From positions 62,001 through 126,000 of the forward strand of contig UQMZ01000001.1 in NCBI GenBank assembly GCA_900542185.1: a DNA stretch of 64,000 nt. The letters are read 5' to 3'. The stretch is from an uncultured Bacteroidales bacterium (lineage in GTDB: Bacteria > Bacteroidota > Bacteroidia > Bacteroidales > Muribaculaceae). The notes below the pieces were generated by a model. That model was not told the DNA's origin. It did no database searches and saw only the letters and a program-made list of their open reading frames with translations. How positions within the stretch are numbered: the stretch's first letter is position 1; each line of letters begins with the position of its first letter. The translations under genes and the position numbers were made by a program. This document shows, in pieces, positions 53,734 to 62,585 of this stretch.

Positions 53734-54795
53734 ATGGTAAGGCTGAAATACAAAATAATGAACTGGAGAGACGGGCTGCTATTATCCGCTGTCTCCTATA
53801 TTCTGTATCTGATACTCTGGTTGATGCTTGATGATGAGACATCGGAGCAACTCCCCGAAATGATATGGTATGATTACGTCATTGATTTTTCTGTCTGTGT
53901 AATATTCACCTATATATCGCTCGGTTTCTGCTATTTGCTTTTCAAATTCCTGCCGTTCAGGACATCCTATCACTGGACTGTTGTCTACGCCTCATGTCTC
54001 CTGATAATCAACAATGCGGTAGCCTTTGGCATGGTCTCGTTGTTCGATTTCCTTTGGGGCGACCTCGGTGGGAACGCACTATACAATGAGTTGATGAACA
54101 TGAAGGGCGCTTATACCTTCGCCATGATAGCTACCTTCATATCGAGTGTATATGCCAACTCATTTTATCTAAAATCATATCTGAAAGCGCTGGACGAGAA
54201 ACAGAAACTGGAGATCGCCCTTATCAAAGAAAAGGAAACTGCTTTGCAATTCCAGCTGAACTCTCTGAAACTCCAGATAAATCCGCATTTCCTTTTCAAT
54301 AATTTCAGCACTCTGTCCGAACTGATAGAAAGCCATCCGGCAACGGCAAGCGATTTCCTGTCGCATCTGTCAAAGGTTTACCGACATATCGTCCGGAACC
54401 TGAACGTCAATCTCATAGACCTCCGTGACGAACTGAAATTCATTGACTCATATTTCTATTTGATGAAACTCCGTCATGGAGAGGGAATAAAGGTAAACAT
54501 TGACGATAGTCTGCGCACTTCGTACTATCAGATTCCTCCGGCCTCGTTGCAGCTGCTCGTCGAGAACGCAATCAAGCATAACGCCTTTTCCGCGGAACAG
54601 CCTCTAATTATCGACATAAGAGCTGAAAAGGATTATCTCGTGGTAAGAAACCTGAAACAGCCGCTGGAGCATCCTGCCGAATCCACCGGTGTAGGTCAGT
54701 GGAACATCGCAAGCCGATATTCATTGTTAAGCTCAAAGGAAATCAGGATAGAGGACAGCGGCTGTTTCTATTCCGTCAGCGTTCCATTATTATAA
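53734..54795 (+). CDS. LytS/YehU-type sensor histidine kinase
   Basis: A 353-residue membrane kinase. Four hydrophobic segments occupy about 12-135 (LLLSAVSYILYLILWLML, FSVCVIFTYISLGFCYLLF). A charged coiled coil (about 138-180) leads to the His_kinase domain, whose phosphoacceptor is in LQINPHFLFNN (about His189). The HATPase part has LQLLVENAIKHNAF as N-box. The start could also be the ATG at 53758, which gives the compact MNWRDG. The extracellular part is very small, so the signal is probably sensed within the membrane, as for envelope-stress or antibiotic sensors. The regulator gene follows after 11 bases. Confidence 0.9.
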   Translation: MVRLKYKIMNWRDGLLLSAVSYILYLILWLMLDDETSEQLPEMIWYDYVIDFSVCVIFTYISLGFCYLLFKFLPFRTSYHWTVVYASCLLIINNAVAFGMVSLFDFLWGDLGGNALYNELMNMKGAYTFAMIATFISSVYANSFYLKSYLKALDEKQKLEIALIKEKETALQFQLNSLKLQINPHFLFNNFSTLSELIESHPATASDFLSHLSKVYRHIVRNLNVNLIDLRDELKFIDSYFYLMKLRHGEGIKVNIDDSLRTSYYQIPPASLQLLVENAIKHNAFSAEQPLIIDIRAEKDYLVVRNLKQPLEHPAESTGVGQWNIASRYSLLSSKEIRIEDSGCFYSVSVPLL

Positions 54796-54806
54796 AGACT
54801 CCGGTT

Positions 54807-55562
54807 ATGAATGTACTTATTATAGAAGACGAGAGACATAACGCCGACAGGCTCACAAGGCTTCTCGACAGCAGCTTTGACGACATAACGGTTTACGGGC
54901 CCCTTCCAAGTATCGCCGATATACGCCGATTCTTTAATGAACCGGAAAAGATCGACCTCATTCTTGCCGACATACGCCTTTCCGACGGACTGAGTTTCGA
55001 CGCGCTGAAAGATATTCCCGGCGACATACCGGTCATTTTCACCACCGCTTACGACGAATATGCCCTTAAAGCATTTCATTACAACGGAATCGCCTATCTT
55101 CTGAAACCGGTTGAAAAGGAAGAACTTGTCGAGGCTGTCGAGAAAAGCAGACGGCTGGCAGCTCCGTCCGCGACAAAAGAGATAGCCGAGATTTACAGGC
55201 TCCTGCAAGGGAAACCGGAGGTATATCGGCAGCGCTTCCTCGTCGCCGAGAAAGACGGGTACATTACCGTGCCGGTATCAGAAATAAGTTATATTGCAGC
55301 CGAATCGGGTCTTGCACATCTATATCTTAAAAGCAAGAGGCAATATAACATCGACATGACTCTCGACGATATTGACACGCAGCTCGATCCGTTGCAGTTT
55401 TTCAGGGCGACCCGCCAGCAGATAGTGAACATATCCTCGGTCCGTAGGATTTCAAACTGGTTCAACCGCAAGATCAGGATAATCCTTTCGGAGTATCCCG
55501 ATGCAGAGATTGTCGTGGGCAAAGATAAAGTCACGCGTCTCAAGCAATGGCTCGACCGCTGA
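54807..55562 (+). CDS. LytTR-family response regulator
   Basis: A 251-residue regulator starting at the ATG at 54807, which gives the receiver start MNVLIIEDERHNADRL; the longer frame is a shadow of the kinase gene. Receiver (about 1-120): acidic Glu7, Asp8 and Glu9, phosphoacceptor Asp55 in DLILADIRLSDG, Thr in IFTTAYDEY and Lys in YLLKP. The C-terminal LytTR domain (about 145-250) contains AEKDGYITVPVSEISYIAAE and FFRATRQQIVNISSVRRI. LytTR domains bind paired direct repeats one pitch apart. The only clear candidates nearby are the six boxes in front of its own operon, so autoregulation together with control of the pump is likely. Confidence 0.9.
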   Translation: MNVLIIEDERHNADRLTRLLDSSFDDITVYGPLPSIADIRRFFNEPEKIDLILADIRLSDGLSFDALKDIPGDIPVIFTTAYDEYALKAFHYNGIAYLLKPVEKEELVEAVEKSRRLAAPSATKEIAEIYRLLQGKPEVYRQRFLVAEKDGYITVPVSEISYIAAESGLAHLYLKSKRQYNIDMTLDDIDTQLDPLQFFRATRQQIVNISSVRRISNWFNRKIRIILSEYPDAEIVVGKDKVTRLKQWLDR

Positions 55563-55679
55563 TGTGTCATAAAAAGAATATTGATCCTGGGTATTATCGG
55601 ATGTTTAGTTCATTGCGCTGGTAATGATTGAATTATAGGCTTATAGTTGGCAAAATGAAAGCAGGATGGGGCGTTAAAT

Positions 55680-55710
55680 TTTGTAATGTGGCGAAAAAAT
55701 GGTAATTTTG
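55680..55710 (+). promoter_or_regulatory. Promoter of glmS with a long leader
   Basis: TTTG (55680-55683), 19 bases, TAATTTTG (55703-55710) match the consensus in full. The start codon is about 220 bases further on. The intervening leader has no convincing gene; TGGCTGCA occurs twice (about 55780 and 55868). Confidence 0.65.
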
Positions 55711-55934
55711 TCGGCTGAAATTACGTTTAACAATCATTGATCCGAATAACAAGAAGATTTTTCTCTCCCGAACGTTGAGTGGCTGCATGGAACGATAAGT
55801 GAGATAGCGCTTTATACTAAGGGTTAGGAAAACTAAACAAAAACGACTGAAGGTATTGCATTATGATTGGCTGCACGATATCATCATGCCGCATATTATA
55901 ATGGTACGAATGCCTTACAGCTTATATTGAACTT

Positions 55935-57779
55935 ATGTGTGGAATAGTAGGATATATCGGAGACGGTAACGTCTACGACATCTTGATCAAGGGCTTGCAC
56001 AGGCTGGAATACAGAGGCTATGACAGTGCCGGTGTGGCGCTGGTTGGCCGTGACGGCAAGCTGAACGTGTATAAGGCCAAGGGAAAAGTGGCGAATCTGG
56101 AAGCTTATTGCGAGCAGAAGGATCTGGATGCCGTGGCCGGCATCGCCCACACGCGCTGGGCAACCCACGGCGAGCCTTCGGATACTAACGCGCACCCTCA
56201 TTACAGCGAGGACGGCAACATCGCATTAGTGCACAACGGCACCATCGAGAACTACAAGGTGCTGAAGGACGCGCTGAAACAGCATGGCTGCGAATTCAAG
56301 TCCGAAACCGATACGGAGGTGCTGGTACAGCTTATAGAGTATATACGCCTCACCAACAAATGCTCGCTGCTCAAGGCGGTGCGCAAGGCCTTGAAGCAGG
56401 TGGTGGGAGCTTACGCCATCGCAGTGGTGGACAAGACCAATCCCGATGTCATAATAGCTGCACGACAGAGCTCGCCGCTGGTGATAGGTATCGGCGAAAA
56501 CGAGTTCTTCTTGGCTTCGGACGCCACGCCGTTCGTGGAATACACCAAGGAGGCCGTGTATCTGAAGGACGGCGAGATTGCCGAGATACGCCGCGGAATG
56601 CCCCTTAAGATCACCGACCTGGACAACAAGGAGGCCGACATCGACATCAAGAAGCTGGAGATGTCCATATCCCAGCTGGAGAAGGGTGGCTACCCGCACT
56701 TCATGCTGAAGGAGATATTCGAGCAGCCCAACACCCTGCGCGACTGCATACGCGGCCGTGTTGTGGAAGGCGGAAAGCGCATCATCATTAACGGAGTGCT
56801 CGACAATAAGGAAAAATTCCAGAACTGCAAGCGCATCGTGATTGTGGCATGCGGCACGTCGTGGCATGCCGGCCTGTTAGGCAAATACCTGATGCAGGAC
56901 ATGTGCAAGATTCCCGTGGAAGTGGAGTATGCCAGCGAGTTCCGTTATTCGAATCCGGTGCTTGACGACCGCGACATCGTGATAGCGATATCGCAGAGCG
57001 GCGAGACCGCCGACACGCTTGCAGCAGTGAAGATAGCCCGCGAGAAGGGAGCCTTCGTGTTCGGCGTCAGCAACTCGGTGGGATCGTCAATACCGCGAGA
57101 GACCGACAGCGGCTGTTATATCCATGTCGGACCGGAGATAGGCGTGGCCTCGACCAAGGCGTTCACCGGCCAGGTGATGGTGCTTACGCTCGTGGCCCTG
57201 GCAGTGGCGCAGCTGCGCGGCACTATGGACGCCGACACCATCGGCAAGATAGGCGCCAGGATTCTGGACATCCCCGGCAAGGTGGAGGAAGTGCTGAAAT
57301 CGGCCGAATTCATCGAGCGCCTGTCGCTGACGTACACTTATGCGCGCAACTTCCTGTATCTGGGACGCGGCTACAGCTATCCTGTAGCCCTGGAGGGTGC
57401 GTTGAAGCTGAAGGAAATATCGTATATCCACGCCGAGGGTTATCCCGCCGCCGAAATGAAGCATGGCCCCATCGCACTTATCGATCAGGAGATGCCGTCG
57501 GTGATAATCGCGCCCAACGACCACCTGTACGAGAAGATAGTGAGCAATGTGCAGCAGGTCAAGGCCCGCGGGGGCAACATCCTGGCCATCGTGAGCCAGG
57601 GTGATACCGAGATATGCAAGATAGCCGACCATGTGGTGGAGGTGCCCGAGATGCCCGAGTGTCTGACGCCCATCATCACCAGCATCCCGCTGCAGCTGCT
57701 GAGCTATTATGTGGCCATCAACAAGGGGAAGAACGTGGACATGCCGCGCAACCTTGCGAAATCGGTCACTGTGGAGTAA
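55935..57779 (+). CDS. glmS: Glutamine-fructose-6-phosphate aminotransferase GlmS
   Basis: A 614-residue enzyme that makes glucosamine 6-phosphate from fructose 6-phosphate and glutamine, the first step toward peptidoglycan and lipopolysaccharide amino sugars. The N-terminal glutaminase begins with the catalytic Cys directly after Met (MCGIVGYIGDGN) and has RLEYRGYDSAG and ARWATHGEPS. Two SIS isomerase domains follow (about 290-430, with VACGTSWHAG and SQSGETADT; about 460-600, with GRGYSYPVALEGALKLKE). The C-terminus ends in PRNLAKSVTVE, as usual. No glmS ribozyme is evident upstream. Confidence 0.96.
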   Translation: MCGIVGYIGDGNVYDILIKGLHRLEYRGYDSAGVALVGRDGKLNVYKAKGKVANLEAYCEQKDLDAVAGIAHTRWATHGEPSDTNAHPHYSEDGNIALVHNGTIENYKVLKDALKQHGCEFKSETDTEVLVQLIEYIRLTNKCSLLKAVRKALKQVVGAYAIAVVDKTNPDVIIAARQSSPLVIGIGENEFFLASDATPFVEYTKEAVYLKDGEIAEIRRGMPLKITDLDNKEADIDIKKLEMSISQLEKGGYPHFMLKEIFEQPNTLRDCIRGRVVEGGKRIIINGVLDNKEKFQNCKRIVIVACGTSWHAGLLGKYLMQDMCKIPVEVEYASEFRYSNPVLDDRDIVIAISQSGETADTLAAVKIAREKGAFVFGVSNSVGSSIPRETDSGCYIHVGPEIGVASTKAFTGQVMVLTLVALAVAQLRGTMDADTIGKIGARILDIPGKVEEVLKSAEFIERLSLTYTYARNFLYLGRGYSYPVALEGALKLKEISYIHAEGYPAAEMKHGPIALIDQEMPSVIIAPNDHLYEKIVSNVQQVKARGGNILAIVSQGDTEICKIADHVVEVPEMPECLTPIITSIPLQLLSYYVAINKGKNVDMPRNLAKSVTVE

Positions 57780-57839
57780 TTTTGTGATGACTGAAATACA
57801 GAGGGTTGCTAAATTTTTTCAAAAAATTAACGGATAATA

Positions 57840-57871
57840 TTTGCACAAGAATAAAATTCGTTATAACTTTG
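57840..57871 (+). promoter_or_regulatory. Promoter of the tRNA-tuf cluster
   Basis: TTTG (57840-57843), 20 bases, TAACTTTG (57864-57871) fit the consensus well. It lies 54 bases before tRNA-Tyr and probably drives the tRNA genes and tuf. Confidence 0.7.
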
Positions 57872-57924
57872 CACTCGGATTCGCGAAAAGTGGTCAAGTA
57901 AAGACCTCGTGAGGGAATCCGGAA

Positions 57925-58007
57925 GGGTGGATACCAGAGTGGCCAAATGGGGCAGACTGTAAATCTGCTGGCTTACGCCTACGGTGGTTCGAATCCATCT
58001 CCACCCA
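57925..58007 (+). tRNA. tRNA-Tyr (GTA)
   Basis: The 7-bp acceptor stem GGGTGGA/TCCACCC, anticodon GTA at 57959-57961 in the loop of the GCAGA/TCTGC stem, a long variable arm as expected for tyrosine tRNA, and T-loop TTCGAAT are all present. CCA is not encoded. Confidence 0.95.
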
Positions 58008-58026
58008 CAACGCAGAACGTTGCATT

Positions 58027-58099
58027 GCGGAAGTAGCTCAGTTGGTAGAGCATTAGCCTTCCAAGCTAAGGGTCGCGAGTTCGAACCTCGTCTTCCGCT
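58027..58099 (+). tRNA. tRNA-Gly (TCC)
   Basis: Acceptor stem GCGGAAG/CTTCCGC, D-arm GCTCAGTTGGTAGAGC, anticodon TCC at 58060-58062 and T-loop TTCGAAC; 73 bases and all stems pair. Confidence 0.95.
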
Positions 58100-58107
58100 C
58101 AAAAAAT

Positions 58108-58179
<72 letters not shown>

Positions 58180-58241
58180 CCAAGTTATTATCAACCTCCT
58201 CCTCGATTCAAGAGGAAAAATCAAAATCAAAATATAGCAAA

Positions 58242-59429
58242 ATGGCTAAAGAAAAATTTGAAAGAACCAAACCCCACGTGAACATCGGTACGATCGGTCA
58301 CGTAGACCATGGCAAGACCACTCTTACGGCTGCCATCACCAAGGTTCTTGCAGAGAAAGGTCTTTCCGAGCTTCGCTCGTTCGATTCAATCGACAACGCT
58401 CCCGAGGAGAAGGAGCGTGGTATAACCATCAACACAGCCCACGTTGAGTACGAGACAGCTAACCGTCACTACGCTCACGTAGACTGCCCGGGACACGCCG
58501 ACTATGTGAAGAACATGGTAACCGGTGCAGCCCAGATGGACGGTGCCATCATCGTAGTTGCCGCTACCGACGGTCCGATGCCCCAGACCCGTGAGCACAT
58601 CCTGCTCGCCCGTCAGGTGAACGTTCCCCGTCTGGTTGTATTCATGAACAAGTGCGACCAGGTAGACGACGAGGAGATGCTCGAGCTCGTTGAGATGGAT
58701 ATGCGCGACCTTCTGTCGCAGTACGAATATGACGGTGACAACACCCCCGTTATCCGCGGTTCCGCGCTGGGTGCCCTTGAGGGCGATCCGAAGTGGGTTG
58801 AAAAGGTAATGGAGCTGATGGATGCCGTTGACACATGGATTCCGCTGCCTCCGCGTGACGTGGACAAGCCCTTCCTGATGCCCGTTGAGGACGTATTCTC
58901 GATCACAGGTCGTGGTACTGTTGCAACAGGTCGTATCGAGGCTGGCCGCGTAAAGGTTGGCGACGAGGTTCAGATCCTGGGTCTGGGCGAGGACAAGAAG
59001 TCGGTTGTAACCGGCGTCGAGATGTTCCGCAAGATTCTGGACGAGGGCGAGGCCGGTGATAACGTAGGTCTGCTGCTCCGCGGTATCGACAAGGACGAGG
59101 TTAAGCGCGGTATGGTAATCTGCCATCCCGGACAGGTTAAGCCTCACGATCACTTCAAGGCTCAGGTCTACATCCTGAAGAAGGAAGAGGGTGGCCGTCA
59201 CACACCGTTCCACAACAAGTATCGTCCCCAGTTCTACATCCGTACGCTTGACGTAACCGGTGAGATCGCTCTGCCGGAGGGTGTTGAGATGGTAATGCCC
59301 GGCGATAACGTTGAGATCGACGTTAAGCTGATCACCAAGGTAGCCATGGATCAGGGTCTGCGTTTCGCAATCCGCGAGGGTGGCCGCACGGTAGGATCGG
59401 GTCAGATCACAGCCGTAATCGACGACTAA
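58242..59429 (+). CDS. tuf: Elongation factor Tu
   Basis: A 395-residue EF-Tu that carries aminoacyl-tRNA to the ribosome. G-domain motifs are GHVDHGKTT (G1), DCPGHADY (G3) and NKCD (G4), followed by domains 2 and 3 with GRGTVATGRIEAG and the C-terminal GSGQITAVIDD. The start MAKEKFERTKPHVNIG is the universal one; an in-frame extension upstream runs through the tRNA genes and is not real. Codon use is strongly biased, as in highly expressed genes. It sits between tRNA-Thr and tRNA-Trp, the usual arrangement in this phylum. Confidence 0.98.
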   Translation: MAKEKFERTKPHVNIGTIGHVDHGKTTLTAAITKVLAEKGLSELRSFDSIDNAPEEKERGITINTAHVEYETANRHYAHVDCPGHADYVKNMVTGAAQMDGAIIVVAATDGPMPQTREHILLARQVNVPRLVVFMNKCDQVDDEEMLELVEMDMRDLLSQYEYDGDNTPVIRGSALGALEGDPKWVEKVMELMDAVDTWIPLPPRDVDKPFLMPVEDVFSITGRGTVATGRIEAGRVKVGDEVQILGLGEDKKSVVTGVEMFRKILDEGEAGDNVGLLLRGIDKDEVKRGMVICHPGQVKPHDHFKAQVYILKKEEGGRHTPFHNKYRPQFYIRTLDVTGEIALPEGVEMVMPGDNVEIDVKLITKVAMDQGLRFAIREGGRTVGSGQITAVIDD

Positions 59430-59453
59430 TCACAGCATAGCTGACACATAAAG

Positions 59454-59479
59454 GGGGCCTTCCCCGACAGGAAGGCCCC
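59454..59479 (+). terminator. Intrinsic hairpin after tuf
   Basis: GGGGCCTT (59454-59461) and AAGGCCCC (59472-59479) form a perfect 8-bp stem with a 10-base loop, 24 bases after the tuf stop and just before tRNA-Trp. With no U-run it may allow some readthrough or guide processing of the tRNA. Confidence 0.65.
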
Positions 59480-59485
59480 ATATAC

Positions 59486-59558
59486 ACGGGAATAGCTCAG
59501 TTGGTAGAGCATTGGTCTCCAAAACCAAGGGTCGAGAGTTCGAGTCTTTCTTCCCGTG
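59486..59558 (+). tRNA. tRNA-Trp (CCA)
   Basis: Acceptor stem ACGGGAA/TTCCCGT, D-arm GCTCAGTTGGTAGAGC, anticodon CCA at 59519-59521 within TTGGT/ACCAA and T-loop TTCGAGT. It lies 16 bases before secE, as is common between tuf and secE. Confidence 0.95.
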
Positions 59559-59574
59559 CTTATTATATACGAAG

Positions 59575-59766
59575 ATGAAATTAATAAAGGATATCAAGGA
59601 ATCTTATAACGAGTTGGTTTATAAGGTTTCGTGGCCAACGCAGAAACAGGTTATCAACAGCTCGGTGCTGGTGCTGATAGCTTCCATCATACTGGCAGTT
59701 TTTATCTGGGCGGTTGACAAGGTGTTCTCATTGCTGATGGAGTTAATCTACAGCATCAATTTCTAA
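59575..59766 (+). CDS. secE: Preprotein translocase subunit SecE
   Basis: A 63-residue single-membrane-span protein starting at 59575 (MKLIKDIKESYNEL), right after tRNA-Trp. The conserved amphipathic start VYKVSWPTQKQV is followed by one hydrophobic segment (VLVLIASIILAVFIWAV). SecE stabilises SecY in the export channel. Order secE-nusG-rplK is the normal ribosomal cluster. The longer frame back to 59512 would overlap the tRNA and is rejected. Confidence 0.95.
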   Translation: MKLIKDIKESYNELVYKVSWPTQKQVINSSVLVLIASIILAVFIWAVDKVFSLLMELIYSINF

Positions 59767-59791
59767 CAAAGCAAGTAAAGCGAAGAAATCA

Positions 59792-60346
59792 ATGGCTGAG
59801 GTCAAAAAGAGATGGTATGTATTGCGTGCCATTTCGGGGAAAGAGGCTAAAGTCAAGGAGATTCTTGATGCGTCAATCAAGAATACTGACCTTGGCAAAC
59901 ATGTGTCGCAGGTGCTGATTCCGACAGAGAAGAAGTACACTACGACTCCCAGTGGCAAGAAGGTGTTGAGGGAGCACAATCTGTACTCCGGTTACGTGTT
60001 TGTAGAAGCCGCCCTTACGGGAGAGGTAATCTATGAGCTGCGCAACACTACGAATGTCATTGATTTTCTGCGTGGACGTAGCAAGACGAGTGATCCGGTG
60101 CCGTTGACGCCCGACGAGGTGAAGCGCATGCTCGGCCGTCAGGAGGAGACAAGCGCTCCGGTTGTCGATATGATCGACAACTACCTGGAGGGAGAGACGG
60201 TGAAGGTGAACTACGGACCGTTCAGCGGCTTTACGGGCACCATCAAGGAAATTGACCGCGAGAGAAGCCGTGTCAAGGTCGAGGTCAAGATATTTGGCCG
60301 AGGCAATGACCTGGTGTTGGAAATATCCCAAGTGGAGAAGGTGTGA
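59792..60346 (+). CDS. nusG: Transcription elongation factor NusG
   Basis: A 184-residue NusG with the NGN domain (about 5-120, KRWYVLRAISGKEAKVKEIL and HNLYSGYVFVEA) and a KOW domain (about 130-184, EGETVKVNYGPFSGFTGTIK). It binds RNA polymerase and couples transcription to translation and Rho. It lies 25 bases after secE. The form of the NGN segment RSKTSDPVPLTPDEVKRML is typical for this phylum. Confidence 0.95.
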   Translation: MAEVKKRWYVLRAISGKEAKVKEILDASIKNTDLGKHVSQVLIPTEKKYTTTPSGKKVLREHNLYSGYVFVEAALTGEVIYELRNTTNVIDFLRGRSKTSDPVPLTPDEVKRMLGRQEETSAPVVDMIDNYLEGETVKVNYGPFSGFTGTIKEIDRERSRVKVEVKIFGRGNDLVLEISQVEKV

Positions 60347-60415
60347 CGCAGCGTTGATGTTACGCGGCGTTTCGTCGCATGGTAACCACACAAACTACAA
60401 ATAACAGATAGGACA

Positions 60416-60859
60416 ATGGCAAAAGAAATTGCTGGACAGATCAAATTGCAGATCAAGGGTGGCGCAGCAAATCCGTCACCGCCAGTCGGACCTGCACTGG
60501 GTTCGAAGGGTATCAACATCATGGAATTTTGCAAGCAATTCAATGCCCGTACCCAGGACAAGGCCGGGAAGGTTTTGCCGGTAGTAATAACCTACTATTC
60601 GGACAAGAGCTTCGACTTTGTAGTGAAGACGCCTCCTGTGGCAGTACAGCTGAAGGAGACGGCAAAGCTGAAGAGCGGATCGGCACAGCCGAACCGTAAC
60701 AAAGTAGCCGAAATCACATGGGAACAGGTCAAGGCAATTGCAACAGACAAGATGCCGGATTTGAACTGTTTCACCATTGAGTCTGCCATGCGCATGGTAG
60801 CGGGAACTGCCCGCAGCATGGGTATAACCGTAAAGGGAGCATTTCCCGAAAACAATTAA
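60416..60859 (+). CDS. rplK: Ribosomal protein L11
   Basis: A 147-residue uL11. The N-terminal domain has the proline-rich GGAANPSPPVGPALGSKGIN that contacts the GTPase centre, and the C-terminal domain ends AGTARSMGITVKGAFPENN. It lies at the stalk base and is needed for factor-dependent GTPase steps. It precedes rplA by 12 bases. Confidence 0.97.
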   Translation: MAKEIAGQIKLQIKGGAANPSPPVGPALGSKGINIMEFCKQFNARTQDKAGKVLPVVITYYSDKSFDFVVKTPPVAVQLKETAKLKSGSAQPNRNKVAEITWEQVKAIATDKMPDLNCFTIESAMRMVAGTARSMGITVKGAFPENN

Positions 60860-60871
60860 TCTTCAAAGACA

Positions 60872-61567
60872 ATGGGAAAACTGACAAAGAATCAGAAGTT
60901 AGCTTTATCGAAGATTGAGCCCGGGAAGTCGTACAACCTTGCGGAGGCAGCAGAGAAGGTGAAGGAGACAGCGTTCGAGAAGTTCGACGCGTCGTTTGAC
61001 ATAGATGTACGTCTTGGCGTAGACCCCCGTAAGGCCGACCAGATGGTACGTGGCGTTGTGTCACTGCCTCACGGAACCGGTAAGGAGGTACGCGTGCTTG
61101 TAATGTGCGGACCCGACGCAGAGGCAGCAGCCAAGGAGGCCGGCGCCGATTACGTAGGTCTGGACGAGTACATCCAGAAGATCAAGGACGGTTGGACGGA
61201 CGTTGACGTAATCATCACCCAGCCCTCCGTGATGGGCAAGCTCGGTCCCTTGGGCCGTATCCTTGGTCCGCGCGGACTGATGCCTAACCCCAAGAGCGGT
61301 ACCGTGACAATGGACGTCGCCAAGGCTGTGAAGGAGGTTAAGCAGGGTAAGATTGACTTCAAGGTGGACAAGACCGGAATCGTTCACGCCAGCATCGGCA
61401 AGACATCGTTCTCGGCCGAGGCAATGCGCGACAACGCCAAGGAGTTCATCAACACACTCATTAAGTTGAAACCGGCCACTTCGAAAGGCACATATATCAA
61501 GAGCATTTATCTTTCAAGCACGATGGGCCCGGGCATCAAGGTCGAGCCGAAGTCGGTTGCGGAGTAA
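60872..61567 (+). CDS. rplA: Ribosomal protein L1
   Basis: A 231-residue uL1 with the conserved FDASFDIDVRLGVDPRKADQ and the signature PRGLMPNPKSGTV, and the C-terminal YIKSIYLSSTMGPGIKV. L1 forms the mobile stalk at the E site and often represses its own operon by binding the mRNA leader; I did not identify such a site. The following rplJ starts after 19 bases. Confidence 0.97.
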   Translation: MGKLTKNQKLALSKIEPGKSYNLAEAAEKVKETAFEKFDASFDIDVRLGVDPRKADQMVRGVVSLPHGTGKEVRVLVMCGPDAEAAAKEAGADYVGLDEYIQKIKDGWTDVDVIITQPSVMGKLGPLGRILGPRGLMPNPKSGTVTMDVAKAVKEVKQGKIDFKVDKTGIVHASIGKTSFSAEAMRDNAKEFINTLIKLKPATSKGTYIKSIYLSSTMGPGIKVEPKSVAE

Positions 61568-61586
61568 TTTTTAAAACTGAAAATCG

Positions 61587-62111
61587 ATGAAAAAGGAAGA
61601 TAAAGCTAAGATCATAGAGAGCATAGGCGGCGAGCTGGCACAGTACAGCTGCGTGTACTTGGTGCAGACCCAGGGTCTGAACGCCGAGAAGACAAGCGCA
61701 CTGCGCCGCGCATGCTTCGGAGCCGAGGTAAAGATGCTGTGCGTGAAGAACACACTGCTGAAGAAGGCTCTGGAGGCAAGCGAGACCGACTATTCGGAGT
61801 TGTACGATCTTCTCCACGGTGAGACGACACTTCTGCTGAGCAACACGGGCAACGCTCCCGCGAAGCTGATCAAGAAGTTCCGCGACAAGAAGGAGACCCT
61901 TCCGTTGCTGAAGGGCGCCTACGTGGAGGAAACAGTTTATGTTGGCGAGGAGAACTTGGAGACCCTTTCCAATATCAAGAGCAAGAACGAACTTATCGCA
62001 GATGTTGTGGCACTGCTGCAGTCGCCTGCTAAGAACGTGATCAGCGCCCTGCAGAGCGGAGGCAATCTGCTGCACGGCGTGCTCGAGACCCTCTCCAAGA
62101 AAGAAGCATAA
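61587..62111 (+). CDS. rplJ: Ribosomal protein L10
   Basis: A 174-residue uL10 that anchors the L7/L12 stalk. It has the conserved rRNA-binding front (SCVYLVQTQGLNAEKTSALRR, LCVKNTLLKKALE) and a C-terminal helix for L7/L12 dimers (NLLHGVLETLSKKEA). It is 35 bases before rplL. Confidence 0.95.
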   Translation: MKKEDKAKIIESIGGELAQYSCVYLVQTQGLNAEKTSALRRACFGAEVKMLCVKNTLLKKALEASETDYSELYDLLHGETTLLLSNTGNAPAKLIKKFRDKKETLPLLKGAYVEETVYVGEENLETLSNIKSKNELIADVVALLQSPAKNVISALQSGGNLLHGVLETLSKKEA

Positions 62112-62146
62112 ACCAACATAGTAAAAAATTAAAAAAAGATACGAAA

Positions 62147-62521
62147 ATGGCAGATTTGAAAGCATTTGCAGAGCAGCTTGTAAACCTCACCGTAAAGGAA
62201 GTGAACGAACTGGCTGAGATACTGAAGAACGAGTACGGCATCGAGCCGGCAGCTGCAGCTGTAGCAGTAGCAGCAGGTCCCGCCGCAGCAGGCGCAGCCG
62301 CTGAGGAGAAGACCAACTTCGACGTAGTTCTGAAAGCAGCCGGCGCAAGCAAACTGGCTGTTGTAAAGCTGGTTAAGGAGCTGACCGGTCTGGGCCTGAA
62401 AGAGGCTAAGGAACTGGTTGACGGTGCTCCCAACACCATCAAGGAAGGTCTTCCCAAGGCTGAGGCCGAGGGCCTGAAGAAGCAGCTTGAGGAGGCTGGT
62501 GCTGAGGTTGAACTCAAGTAA
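62147..62521 (+). CDS. rplL: Ribosomal protein L7/L12
   Basis: A 124-residue bL12: N-terminal dimer domain (DLKAFAEQLVNLTVKEVNEL), an Ala-rich hinge (about 38-55) and the C-terminal factor-binding domain (EKTNFDVVLKAAGASKLAVV, GLGLKEAKELVDGAPNTIK). It recruits GTPase factors. It is followed by a strong hairpin. Confidence 0.97.
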   Translation: MADLKAFAEQLVNLTVKEVNELAEILKNEYGIEPAAAAVAVAAGPAAAGAAAEEKTNFDVVLKAAGASKLAVVKLVKELTGLGLKEAKELVDGAPNTIKEGLPKAEAEGLKKQLEEAGAEVELK

Positions 62522-62539
62522 GATCCAATTCTGACAACA

Positions 62540-62585
62540 AATAGGTTAAGAACGCTCCACATTATGTTTGCGTTCTTAACCTATT
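62540..62585 (+). terminator. Strong hairpin between rplL and rpoB
   Basis: A perfect 16-bp stem (62540-62555 with 62570-62585) and 14-base loop, 18 bases after the rplL stop. The arms start AATAGG and end CCTATT. It could be the attenuator that lowers expression of rpoB relative to the ribosomal proteins, or an RNase processing site. The rest of 62586-62810 is pyrimidine-rich and has no gene. Confidence 0.75.

Noticed and set aside
55711..55934. glmS ribozyme
   Set aside because: The leader lacks the recognisable ribozyme core and its cleavage site next to a long conserved fold; these ribozymes are chiefly found in Firmicutes.
58386..59213. A 275-codon minus-strand frame opposite tuf
   Set aside because: tuf is certain on the other strand. 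Biased codon use in highly expressed genes commonly opens such antisense frames.
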